Below are positions 1-6,409 of a stretch of 19,834 bases of DNA, one piece after another. The notes beneath the pieces are model-generated. The model was not told the origin of the DNA, did no database searches, and saw only the letters and a program-made list of their open reading frames with translations. A program made the position numbers and the translations under genes. Within the stretch, counting starts at the first letter, position 1, and the number at the start of each line of letters is the position of its first letter. Origin of the DNA: Methanobrevibacter sp. (GTDB taxonomy: Archaea; Methanobacteriota; Methanobacteria; Methanobacteriales; Methanobacteriaceae); NCBI GenBank assembly GCA_016838945.1, contig JADLKP010000017.1, positions 1 through 19,834 on the forward strand. Reading direction: 5' to 3'.

Positions 1-220
1 GTTACTAGAAAAATTTTCTTTTTCAAACGGTTTTTTCCAAAATTATAAAAGAATAATAAAATTTATTATGTTCAAAAAATATAATTTTTAATGATTTATT
101 CAATTTGAAAAAATTGGATAAATCTAAAAAATTTAAATTAATTATTTCAAAAATACTTATAATTAATTTAATTAGAATCGTCTGTTAATGCAATTATTAA
201 AGTTATATTTGCTTTTCAAC

Positions 221-307
221 AATTCAGTTTAGCATATTTTGATTTTTTGGCCATTTATCAATATTATTTTGGTTAATTAAAATTCATTTAGGGCATATTT
301 TGATTTT
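221..307. repeat. Imperfect direct repeat upstream of the adhesin-like gene
   Basis: Two copies of about 26-27 bases, at 221-246 and 281-307, share AATTCA, a short variable stretch, and then an identical GCATATTTTGATTTT core. They are about 60 bases apart, roughly 100-180 bases before the start codon. They could be binding sites for a regulator or simply a local duplication; nothing here decides which. Confidence 0.5.
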
Positions 308-316
308 GATAAATCA

Positions 317-325
317 TTTATAATT
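317..325 (+). promoter_or_regulatory. Possible TATA box for the adhesin-like gene
   Basis: TTTATAATT lies about 80 bases before the TTG start and would place transcription start near 345-350. In such AT-rich DNA this kind of match arises easily by chance, so it is a weak call. Confidence 0.3.
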
Positions 326-403
326 AATAGTTTTACTTTAACAATAGCTAATTTAATTTCTTATTGTTTTTGATTTTAATTTTTAAAAAATGGAGGATTT
401 CTT

Positions 404-1183
404 TTGAAAATTAAAAATAAAATACTAGCTATTCTATTAGTATTTGCATTTGTGATGTCCATCAGTAGTGTATTCGCAGAAGATGTAGCAAATGTTCCAA
501 GTGAAATAGGCACAGCTGATGAAGAGGCTCTTAGTGTGAGTGAAGATGAATCTGTTTCAGCAACTCAAGATGAAAGTGATTTAACTTTAAGTTCCACTTC
601 TGAAGATACTTTAGAAGCATCTGATGAAGTGCCTCAAGATGCTCCAAGCATTGATGCAGATGAGGAAATTCCTGATTATACCGAAGGGACTTTAAAAATT
701 GAAGTGCTTGATCACAACTACAAAGTAGGGGATAAAGTTAAAATCAGATTTACTGTATCCAACTTAGGCCCTTACGATGCTGAAAACGTTAAGGTAGGAT
801 TTGGAATTTTAGATGAGTTTGAGAATCCCGATTTCAGTTTAAAATTTATTGATGATGGGAAATATGCAGTAACCCAATATGATACAGGATATTATTTAGA
901 CTTTGGTTTCCTTGGTAAAAACAGTAGTAAAAGTGTTGTTTTAACATTTTTAGCTACAGAAAGCGGTGAAAAATCTATTGAAGGGGGCTTAGAAGGGGAT
1001 TACTTTATTACAGATGAATATGATGCGGATGATTTCTCTGTAACAAAAGACCCTAATTCTAATTCTAATTCAAAGTCTGTTAAAAAGGCGACTGGTGCAG
1101 CAACCAATATAGCTGCAGGTAATCCAATAGCTGTTTTATTATTATCCTTATTCTGTATAGTTCCTTACTGTCTCAGAAGATAA
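404..1183 (+). CDS. Secreted adhesin-like protein with C-terminal membrane tail
   Basis: A 259-residue exported protein, probably displayed on the cell surface. Residues 1-25 form a signal peptide (KIKNK, hydrophobic core, cleavage after VFA). Residues 26-95 are an acidic, Ser/Glu/Asp-rich low-complexity stalk. Residues about 96-215 resemble a DUF11/CARDB-like beta-sandwich (YKVGDKVKIRFTVSNLGPYD, then VKVGF). A polar linker (PNSNSNSKS) leads to a tail of GNP, hydrophobic helix and CLRR at 239-259, the anchor pattern typical of Methanobrevibacter and Methanosphaera adhesin-like proteins. The start is TTG at 404, chosen because a perfect GGAGG (392-396) sits 7 bases upstream and the signal peptide follows at once. 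It is short for this family, which often reaches thousands of residues. Ligand and function are unknown; the domain assignment is by pattern only. Confidence 0.85.
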   Translation: MKIKNKILAILLVFAFVMSISSVFAEDVANVPSEIGTADEEALSVSEDESVSATQDESDLTLSSTSEDTLEASDEVPQDAPSIDADEEIPDYTEGTLKIEVLDHNYKVGDKVKIRFTVSNLGPYDAENVKVGFGILDEFENPDFSLKFIDDGKYAVTQYDTGYYLDFGFLGKNSSKSVVLTFLATESGEKSIEGGLEGDYFITDEYDADDFSVTKDPNSNSNSKSVKKATGAATNIAAGNPIAVLLLSLFCIVPYCLRR

Positions 1184-1196
1184 ATTTAGACTAAAT

Positions 1197-1230
1197 GGGA
1201 TTATTTCCAATCCCCTATTTTTTATTTTTT
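1197..1230 (+). terminator. Stem-loop plus T-tract terminator after the adhesin-like gene
   Basis: GGGATT (1197-1202), a 6-base loop and AATCCC (1209-1214) form a 6-bp stem. T-runs at 1218-1230 follow, and more T-rich DNA continues to 1290. This begins 13 bases after the stop codon. Archaeal termination depends mainly on the U-tract; the hairpin is an added, bacterial-looking feature. Confidence 0.7.
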
Positions 1231-1289
1231 GTTTCTTTTTTTGAGTTTATATTTAGTTTTTTTTTTTGAATTGATATTTTAATTGCTTT

Positions 1290-2543
1290 TTATTTTTTGT
1301 TCTCTTTTTTTGAACTTATATTCAGATTGCTTTTTATTGTTTCAGTTTTATTTCCTATGTATTTTGGAATATCCGTTATGTTTTCTTTTATGTTGTCTGT
1401 TTTGTTTCCTATGTATTCTGGGATGTCTGTTATGTTTTCTTTTATGTTGTCTGTTTTGTTTCCTATGTATTCTGGGATGTCTGTTATGTTTTCTTTTATG
1501 TTGTCTGTTTTGCTTTCCATATATTCTGGAATTCCTTTTCTTTTTGACTCTATAAATTCACTTATATCATCGATATTCAGGAAATTGTCAATGTCATCCC
1601 TTGTCGGCAATGTTCTTTTGGAGTGATTTACTGAAATGGTTTGATTTTTATTTTCATTTTCCTTATTTCCAATTTTTGCTTCAACTTCAGGGCTTTTTAA
1701 TTTAAAAATGGTTATTTCAGGAGCACAATTGATTCTAAGCCAGAAAACATTTGTTCCCAATCCTTTAGATGTGTATTGCACCATATCTCCAACTTGGTAT
1801 TCTCCAACAGGGTATTTTCTGGAATAGTCGCTTCTAAGAATTGTGGTGTTGAGTCCCGGAATGATGAATTGCCCTCCATGTGAATGGCCGGATATTTGAA
1901 GTGCAAATCTTCCTGTAGTAGCTGCAATATCTGCAAAATCAGGCTCATGAGCAAGCATTATTGCGGGGCCATGTCCCGGTATCTTAAGCATTACAGCATC
2001 AATGTCTTCCTTATTCACCTTCATGCTGTCCACACCTGCTATGTGAAGATTGGCTGTTCCCTTTTCAGCATCTCTGGATATTGAATGCACATCATTGCTT
2101 ACGTCAATTATCCCTGCATTTTTCAGGATTTGCCTAATTTCCTCTGCTCCGTTCCAATGGTCATGATTTCCAAGGACTGCAAGGGATGTATCCTTAGCTT
2201 CAATCATTGATAGGCATCGCTCAAGGTCTTCTGCCACATCATCGAGAATATAGGACACATAGTCTCCGGTAAGTGCAACCATGTCAGGTTCCTGTCTGTT
2301 CACAATATCGATCACTCCTTCCAAATATTCTGCAGTCAGCCATTGGCCAAGATGAAGATCAGATAGGTTCACGATCTTATAATCATGAAAAACAGGGTCC
2401 AAATCCCTGATTTCAACATTTACCTCAACAATATCGTATACGCTTTCATCAAATTCAATAGATATGATTTTTTCACGTGTGATTGTCATTCCTTTTTGAA
2501 TCTTTTGTCGAGCACTAAGCCCGATTGGTTTTTCACTAGGCAT
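1290..2543 (-). CDS. Calcineurin-like metallophosphoesterase with tandem 18-residue C-terminal repeats
   Basis: A 417-residue two-metal phosphoesterase of the YkuE/YaeI-like group. Metal-binding motifs appear in canonical order: SDLHLG (61-66, D62 and H64), LTGDYV (91-96, D94), LGNHDHW (124-130), H199 and SGHSHGGQ (218-225). Homologues hydrolyse phosphodiesters or lipid-linked phosphates at the membrane; the substrate here cannot be read from sequence. Bacterial relatives often have an N-terminal transmembrane helix, which is absent. After the catalytic domain (about 50-285), a charged linker leads to four 18-residue repeats (about 338-408) with the consensus IPEYIGNKTDNIKENITD, patterned like amphipathic helices. 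Start ATG at 2543 has an AAGGAA site about 6 bases upstream. It is single-gene transcribed, convergent with the adhesin-like gene. Catalytic assignment is strong; the role of the tail is unknown. Confidence 0.9.
   Translation of the reverse strand: MPSEKPIGLSARQKIQKGMTITREKIISIEFDESVYDIVEVNVEIRDLDPVFHDYKIVNLSDLHLGQWLTAEYLEGVIDIVNRQEPDMVALTGDYVSYILDDVAEDLERCLSMIEAKDTSLAVLGNHDHWNGAEEIRQILKNAGIIDVSNDVHSISRDAEKGTANLHIAGVDSMKVNKEDIDAVMLKIPGHGPAIMLAHEPDFADIAATTGRFALQISGHSHGGQFIIPGLNTTILRSDYSRKYPVGEYQVGDMVQYTSKGLGTNVFWLRINCAPEITIFKLKSPEVEAKIGNKENENKNQTISVNHSKRTLPTRDDIDNFLNIDDISEFIESKRKGIPEYMESKTDNIKENITDIPEYIGNKTDNIKENITDIPEYIGNKTDNIKENITDIPKYIGNKTETIKSNLNISSKKENKK
1327..1542 (-). repeat. 54-bp in-frame tandem repeat, four copies
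   Basis: Copies lie at 1327-1380 (diverged), 1381-1434, 1435-1488 and 1489-1542 (partly diverged). The two middle copies are identical over all 54 bases, suggesting recent duplication. The unit is a multiple of three and encodes the 18-residue repeats of the phosphoesterase tail on the minus strand, so copy number can change without breaking the frame. Confidence 0.95.
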
Positions 2544-2633
2544 ATTTATTCCTTTCTTGATTTAATTGGATTAATGATAATTTTTATTTGTTGAATTTTT
2601 GTTATATGGTTTGTTACAATTTTCTCTTTATAG

Positions 2634-2643
2634 TTATATATAG
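2634..2643 (-). promoter_or_regulatory. Probable TATA box for the phosphoesterase gene
   Basis: Read on the minus strand this is CTATATATAA, a good archaeal box A, about 90 bases before the ATG. It implies a leader of about 65 bases. Between here and the tRNA promoter nothing else is apparent. Confidence 0.5.
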
Positions 2644-2794
2644 TATTTCAGCTGTTAATAAAATTCCTCTTTATGTAAAATTTTCATTATTAAACATGAA
2701 TTATCTAAAAGAACTTTTATCCCAATCGGATTGAAAAAAAGATTAGGAATCTAGGTAAATGAGCATAAAAACAAAATAGTTAAATATGCTAAGT

Positions 2795-2810
2795 GATATA
2801 ATATAATATT
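2795..2810 (+). promoter_or_regulatory. Probable TATA box for tRNA-Lys
   Basis: GATATAATATAATATT ends about 24 bases before the mature 5' end of the tRNA, the spacing expected for an archaeal promoter starting transcription just before the gene. Confidence 0.55.
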
Positions 2811-2833
2811 GTGTTTAAAACTTTTTTTCAACC

Positions 2834-2907
<74 letters not shown>

Positions 2908-2926
2908 TTTTTATAACTTTTTTTTT
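2908..2926 (+). terminator. T-tract terminator after tRNA-Lys
   Basis: T5 (2908-2912) and T9 (2918-2926) directly follow the discriminator base, the usual archaeal U-tract termination signal. Confidence 0.65.
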
Positions 2927-3051
2927 ATGCATGAATCTTTTTTTTTAAAATTTATGATAAAGCATAATTAAGATTAGATTCAAGTAACTTCAGTTTCGTA
3001 AAACTGCTATTCAAATAACTAATTTAAACTTAAAAATAGTAAACCCATAAA

Positions 3052-4098
3052 TTAGTATTTGAAATTTTCATTGGCTTCTTTAAACAATTTAAAGTATTTA
3101 TCATATTTTGCTTCAGCATCTGGGATCTGCTTTAAATTATTTACCCTTTTATGGCGCCTAACCACTTTAGGAATTTCCATATAATCATTTCCATAGATCT
3201 TTTCTAGATGATACTTGTAATCATTAGGACAAGGATATGATTTACCATTAAATTCTATTTCTGTTAATGGGAATAACTTGTCTGTTTCGAATAATTTGAA
3301 ATTAAACAAATCTCCATAGATTTCTACGGAAGGAATGAAATGGTCCTGTTTTTGAAAACTTAAATTTAATTCATCGTAAAATTTCTCATATACTTCATTT
3401 CTTTCCAAACCCTCTAGAATATTTGTATGGAAATTTTTTCTAGCCTTTAAAAATTCTTCTTCTATATTTTCTGAAGGATTGATTATGTAATCACATGGAA
3501 ATATATCGAGACCTGCAAAAATTCCTGATTTAGAACAGACATCAAGTACACTAATTTGTGTGAAGGCAACTACTTTGCTCTTGCCAATGAATCGTTCCTC
3601 ACTGATTTTTACAATGCCATCTAAACCATGAATCTTAAGTTCTTCATCAATAACTTCCAAAAACTTAATTGAGTCTTCCCTCATCATACCGATATCAAGG
3701 TCATCATCCCATGGGATGAAATTTTGATGACGGACAGCACCTAAAAGATTACCGAAATCCAACCAATATTTCAAGTCATGTTTTTGGCATACTTTATCTA
3801 CGAAATCCAATAGTTCTTGACATAAATATTGGGTATTTCTAAGCATTCCTTTAGGTTTAAGCTCATAATCAAGAAATAAATTACTTAAAAGGACATAATG
3901 TGAATTCAATATTTTTTCATTATCCTTTTTAGATTTTTTGAAATTATCAAAGTCTTTCTTTAAATTTTCCAGCTCTTCATTGTTTTTCTTTAATAAAGAA
4001 GCCATTTCTTTTGATAAGTTTTCATAACCATCCTTATAAAAATTATAGCTGTCACTGCTATCCAAGACTTTTTCCTTAAATTTTTTACCTAATGACAT
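3052..4098 (-). CDS. LicD-family transferase
   Basis: A LicD-type protein of the nucleotidyltransferase fold. LicD proteins transfer phosphocholine or similar phosphoryl substituents to surface glycans or teichoic acids; in methanogens they probably decorate cell-wall or surface polysaccharides. The core is YWLDFGNLLGAVRHQN then FIPWDDDLDIGM, with the metal-binding DDDLD near residues 135-139 of the longer reading. A Lys/Glu-rich coiled coil (about 30-68) precedes it. I place the start at the second ATG (4098, protein MSLGKKF), because GGGAT lies just before it and the four extra residues from the ATG at 4110 (MWDH) look like leader; 4110 remains possible. It sits 99 bases downstream of a co-directional methyltransferase, so the two may act on the same polymer. 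An A19 tract lies in its leader. Exact donor and acceptor are unknown. Confidence 0.88.
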   Translation of the reverse strand: MSLGKKFKEKVLDSSDSYNFYKDGYENLSKEMASLLKKNNEELENLKKDFDNFKKSKKDNEKILNSHYVLLSNLFLDYELKPKGMLRNTQYLCQELLDFVDKVCQKHDLKYWLDFGNLLGAVRHQNFIPWDDDLDIGMMREDSIKFLEVIDEELKIHGLDGIVKISEERFIGKSKVVAFTQISVLDVCSKSGIFAGLDIFPCDYIINPSENIEEEFLKARKNFHTNILEGLERNEVYEKFYDELNLSFQKQDHFIPSVEIYGDLFNFKLFETDKLFPLTEIEFNGKSYPCPNDYKYHLEKIYGNDYMEIPKVVRRHKRVNNLKQIPDAEAKYDKYFKLFKEANENFKY

Positions 4099-4114
4099 AT
4101 GATCCCACATTTAG

Positions 4115-4133
4115 TTTTTTTTTTTTTTTTTTT
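4115..4133 (-). repeat. 19-base homopolymer in the licD leader
   Basis: A run of 19 T on the plus strand is A19 in the transcript, 5 bases before the first possible ATG of the LicD gene. Such tracts change length easily by slippage. It could tune translation or transcription, or be neutral in this AT-rich genome. Confidence 0.85.
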
Positions 4134-4209
4134 AATTGACTTAAGAACAATTAAAATCTTCAATAAATCTTTTAATTAAAGTTTTCCATCAAATTAGACC
4201 TAAGAAACA

Positions 4210-4857
4210 TTAAAGTTTTTTTGCAATTATTCTGATTACATAAGGATTATCATCCTTATATACAGCTAAATCCTTATCTTCAACACTGTATATTATTTCA
4301 AAATTCCTATCGGTCAATTTTTCAATTATATTATTATAATCCATATATCTTCTGTAATGGTCAGTGAAATTTTCAGTATCACTTAAGGATTTTCCTTTTT
4401 GATACATAGGGTCCTTTAAGCTTCTTGCTTCCAAAAGGAAAAGACCATTGGTATTTAAATTGTTTTCTATCCAATTCAAAGTGCGGTCTTCCTTTTTCTC
4501 ATTGATTGAATGAAAAGTAAATCTAGAATAAATGTAATCTAATTCTTTTTCAGATAAAACCGATTTGTTTTCCAATTGAGCATTTTCCAAATTGGTGAAG
4601 TCATCATTTAAAAATATCAAGGAGTCATCCCCATAATTTTCATTTAGGAACTCCACTTCACAGCGAACCTGGTCAACACCAATAACATCTATTTTATTTT
4701 TATAGAAAAATAGGCTATCCCTACCATTTCCACAACCCAATTCAATCAAGGAATTTCCTTCATCCAAAAATTCCAGGACGAATTCAGCAAAACTTGAAGG
4801 ATTTGTAGGTAGGAAATTTTTTGAATAATATTCTTTCCAATATTCTTTATCATCCAT
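4210..4857 (-). CDS. Class I SAM-dependent methyltransferase
   Basis: A 215-residue Rossmann-fold methyltransferase. Motif I is LIELGCGNGRDS (37-48), which binds S-adenosylmethionine. The acidic VIGVD (58-62) ends beta-2 and would hold the ribose hydroxyls. A motif IV-like region (LDYIYSRFTFHSINE) and a motif VI-like strand (NGLFLLEARS) follow. Length matches a stand-alone small-molecule methyltransferase of the TehB/UbiE-like type. Substrate is unknown; its place upstream of the LicD gene suggests modification of a surface-glycan precursor or phospho-substituent (inference). Start ATG at 4857 with a partial GTGAT site 3 bases upstream. A clear minus-strand TATA box lies at 4954-4962. Confidence 0.82.
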   Translation of the reverse strand: MDDKEYWKEYYSKNFLPTNPSSFAEFVLEFLDEGNSLIELGCGNGRDSLFFYKNKIDVIGVDQVRCEVEFLNENYGDDSLIFLNDDFTNLENAQLENKSVLSEKELDYIYSRFTFHSINEKKEDRTLNWIENNLNTNGLFLLEARSLKDPMYQKGKSLSDTENFTDHYRRYMDYNNIIEKLTDRNFEIIYSVEDKDLAVYKDDNPYVIRIIAKKL

Positions 4858-4892
4858 GATATCACATAATATTAATTTAAATAATGTATCTT

Positions 4893-4903
4893 AGTATGAT
4901 ACT
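4893..4903. promoter_or_regulatory. 11-base palindrome in the methyltransferase leader
   Basis: AGTATGATACT is a perfect palindrome around a central G, located between the predicted transcription start and the methyltransferase ATG. It could be an operator, but a short palindrome in AT-rich DNA may be chance. Confidence 0.3.
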
Positions 4904-4953
4904 TTGGTTTTAGTATATTTTGATTAATAATAGAATTTATTATTATATTATTT

Positions 4954-4962
4954 GTATATAAA
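4954..4962 (-). promoter_or_regulatory. TATA box for the methyltransferase (and possibly licD)
   Basis: On the minus strand this reads TTTTATATA, a close match to box A. It lies about 97 bases before the ATG and predicts a leader of about 70 bases. Confidence 0.55.
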
Positions 4963-5125
4963 AGGTAATTTATAAAATTTTTCTTAAAAGATAAATTAGC
5001 ATGAAAATATTGAAAATAAATAAGTTTTGTGAAACTCCATTTACGAAATCCATAAAGAAAACTTGTTAAAAAAAATATTATAATATTCAGTAAAACAAGA
5101 CCTAATATTCTCAATGGAGGAAATT

Positions 5126-5211
5126 ATGGGTCAGAATCCAGTTTAATTGTCACTGTAGTGGTGATTGTAGCTATATTAAGGGCCTATGCTGCTTTAAAAA
5201 ATGAATGCTAA
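5126..5211 (+). pseudogene. Broken small membrane-protein ORF
   Basis: A strong GGAGG (5116-5120) stands 5 bases before ATG 5126, but that frame stops after MGQNPV. One frame over, an open stretch ending at TAA 5209-5211 reads SSLIVTVVVIVAILRAYAAL then KNEC, a convincing transmembrane helix with a basic, polar end, in DNA visibly less AT-biased than its flanks. One inserted base between about 5129 and 5143 would join the start to this helix, giving a single-span protein of about 28 residues. Alternatively this is the C-terminal remnant of a larger membrane protein, since the open frame reaches back to 5056 without a start codon. I do not recognise the family. A sequencing error is also possible. 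Confidence 0.45.
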
Positions 5212-5254
5212 ATGAATGCTTTTGATGAAGTGATTTAGTTCCAAGCATTTAGCA
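5206..5254. repeat. Inverted repeat after the broken small ORF
   Basis: TGCTAAATG (5206-5214) and CATTTAGCA (5246-5254) are perfect 9-bp complements separated by 31 bases, with a second AATGCTT/AAGCATT pair nested inside. No T-tract follows on the plus strand, so it is not a good terminator. Function unknown. Confidence 0.5.
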
Positions 5255-5268
5255 CATTTCATAAACAA

Positions 5269-5281
5269 AAATTTATTTAAA
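5269..5281 (+). promoter_or_regulatory. Possible TATA box for the cation transporter gene
   Basis: AATTTATTTAAAT lies about 50 bases before the first copy of the triplicated start region, which would place transcription start near 5300, ahead of all three copies. Confidence 0.35.
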
Positions 5282-5326
5282 TCAGTAATCATAATTATAA
5301 TTAATGATATTAATTGGGAGTATATT

Positions 5327-5459
5327 TTGAAGAAAAATAATTTGCATGTTAATAAAATAGTTAATTAGGATGATATCTTGAAGGAAAATAATTTGCATGT
5401 TAATAAACGATAGTTAATCAGGAGGATATCTTGAAGGAAAATAATTTGCATGATAATAA
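5327..5459 (+). repeat. Tandem triplication of the 5' end of the cation transporter gene
   Basis: Three consecutive units begin at 5327, 5378 and 5431 (51 bp, 53 bp and the gene itself), each opening with TTGAAG, A/G, AAAATAATTTGCATG. Each is preceded by a purine-rich ribosome-binding site: GGGAG (5316-5320), AGGAT (about 5367-5371) and GGAGG (5421-5425). Units one and two therefore form short upstream ORFs, MKKNNLHVNKIVN (5327-5368) and MKENNLHVNKR (5378-5413), that copy the N-terminus of the transporter and stop just before the next start. The strongest site precedes the true gene. They may act as leader ORFs, or be a neutral slippage duplication. Confidence 0.9.
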
Positions 5460-6321
5460 TATTCATGAAGAAGCTAGCAGAAACCTTTCTTTTGCCTTAA
5501 TCTTAAACTTATTATTTAATATTGTGGTTATTGGCGGTGGAATTTCAACCAATAGTGTAGCCATCATTTCAGATGCACTGCATGATTTAAGCGATACCTT
5601 TTCTATTTTAATAGCTTGGATATTGGAAAAATTATCCAGCAAGGAATCTACAGAAGAATTTACCTATGGCTTTCAGAGATTTTCTATTTTTGGAGCATTA
5701 TTTAACTCTACAATCGTTATTTTGGCATCACTTTTTGTAGTGTATGAATCATTCAATCGCTTATTCATTACACAGAGTCCTGATGCTTCAGGTATGGTAT
5801 TAATAGCCATTTTAGGAATAATCTTTAAAGGTGCATCATTGATTAGGCTAAATAAGGGCAAAACATTTAATGAAAATGCCATTTCCATTCACATGTTTGG
5901 TGATGTCTTTGAATGGATAGCCCTTTTGATAATCAGCATTATACTGGTTTTTGCCGATATTCCAATATTGGATCCCATTTCATCAATTTTAGTTAGTGTA
6001 TGGGTTATATATAATTTGGGAAAGACATTTATTGCAAGCGCTAAGATTCTTCTTCAGTCAACACCTTCAAATTTGAATTTGACTGAATTAAAAAGGGATC
6101 TGTTGGAAGTGGACAATATTGAGGAAATAAAAGAGTTTCATTTATGGTCTTTAGATGGCATTGAAAACATTTTGACTGCAAAGTTTAAGGTTAATTTAAG
6201 TACTGAGGATAGTTTAGGCTATGAAACAACTTATAATGACCTTATGGAAGTCGCTAATGATTATGGCATAAGTCAAACCACATTTGAATTTGAATTGGAA
6301 AGTCCTAATGATAAGAAATAG
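5431..6321 (+). CDS. Cation diffusion facilitator (CDF) family metal transporter
   Basis: A 296-residue membrane exporter that exchanges cytoplasmic divalent metal (commonly Zn, Co, Cd, Fe or Mn in this family) for protons. The transport-site motifs are present: SDALHDLSD in TM2 (D48, H51, D55) and HMFGD in TM5 (H154, D158). The paired HxxxD pattern is most often seen in zinc/cobalt/cadmium-type members. About six membrane spans lie within residues 17-205, then a cytoplasmic domain (about 210-290) with LLEVDNIEEIKEFHLWSLDG, the usual CDF metal-sensing fold. Start is TTG 5431 with a GGAGG 5 bases upstream. No His-rich loop is seen between TM4 and TM5. It is convergent with the ABC permease and stands alone. 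Exact metal is unknown. Confidence 0.92.
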   Translation: MKENNLHDNNIHEEASRNLSFALILNLLFNIVVIGGGISTNSVAIISDALHDLSDTFSILIAWILEKLSSKESTEEFTYGFQRFSIFGALFNSTIVILASLFVVYESFNRLFITQSPDASGMVLIAILGIIFKGASLIRLNKGKTFNENAISIHMFGDVFEWIALLIISIILVFADIPILDPISSILVSVWVIYNLGKTFIASAKILLQSTPSNLNLTELKRDLLEVDNIEEIKEFHLWSLDGIENILTAKFKVNLSTEDSLGYETTYNDLMEVANDYGISQTTFEFELESPNDKK

Positions 6322-6368
6322 TGTTTGAATGGATTTATTTGATACTAATTCATAGGATATAACAAAGC

Positions 6369-6409
6369 AAAAAAAAAAGAAAATTTTGGAATATGCCCTA
6401 TTCCAAAAT
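6369..6409 (-). terminator. Hairpin terminator overlapping the ABC permease stop codon
   Basis: ATTTTGGAATA (6383-6393) and TATTCCAAAAT (6399-6409) form a perfect 11-bp stem with a TGCCC loop. On the minus strand the stem is followed by TTTTC and then ten T (A10 at 6369-6378 on the plus strand). The permease stop codon (6398-6400) lies at the edge of the loop, so the first arm encodes the last three residues (ILE). It looks like a bacterial intrinsic terminator. Confidence 0.8.

Larger units (their letters stand above)
1..403. other. Gene-free AT-rich upstream region
   Basis: No convincing coding sequence is seen on either strand; stops are frequent in all frames. The stretch is extremely AT-rich and probably holds the 3' flank of a gene outside the window plus the leader of the adhesin-like gene that follows. 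It contains an imperfect direct repeat (221-307) and a weak TATA-like element near 317-325, described separately. Confidence 0.6.

Noticed and set aside
1327..1542. CRISPR array
   Set aside because: Units are contiguous with no unique spacers, and they are in frame within a gene.
1283..1626. Plus-strand Cys/Phe/Leu-rich or Met/Ser-rich repeated ORFs
   Set aside because: They are antisense shadows of the 54-bp repeat that encodes the phosphoesterase tail; no ribosome-binding site, and the minus-strand gene is clearly real.
5001..5069. Plus-strand 22-residue ORF MKILKINKFCETPF
   Set aside because: No ribosome-binding site and no recognisable pattern; could be part of the degraded sequence before 5126 but cannot be supported.
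4872..5114. Minus-strand 80-residue ORF with a hydrophobic start
   Set aside because: Composition is that of translated AT-rich DNA (Ile/Asn/Tyr/Lys), there is no ribosome-binding site, and it overlaps the methyltransferase promoter and leader.
5206..5254. Stem-loop as a terminator
   Set aside because: A 31-base loop and no T-tract on either side make it a poor terminator.
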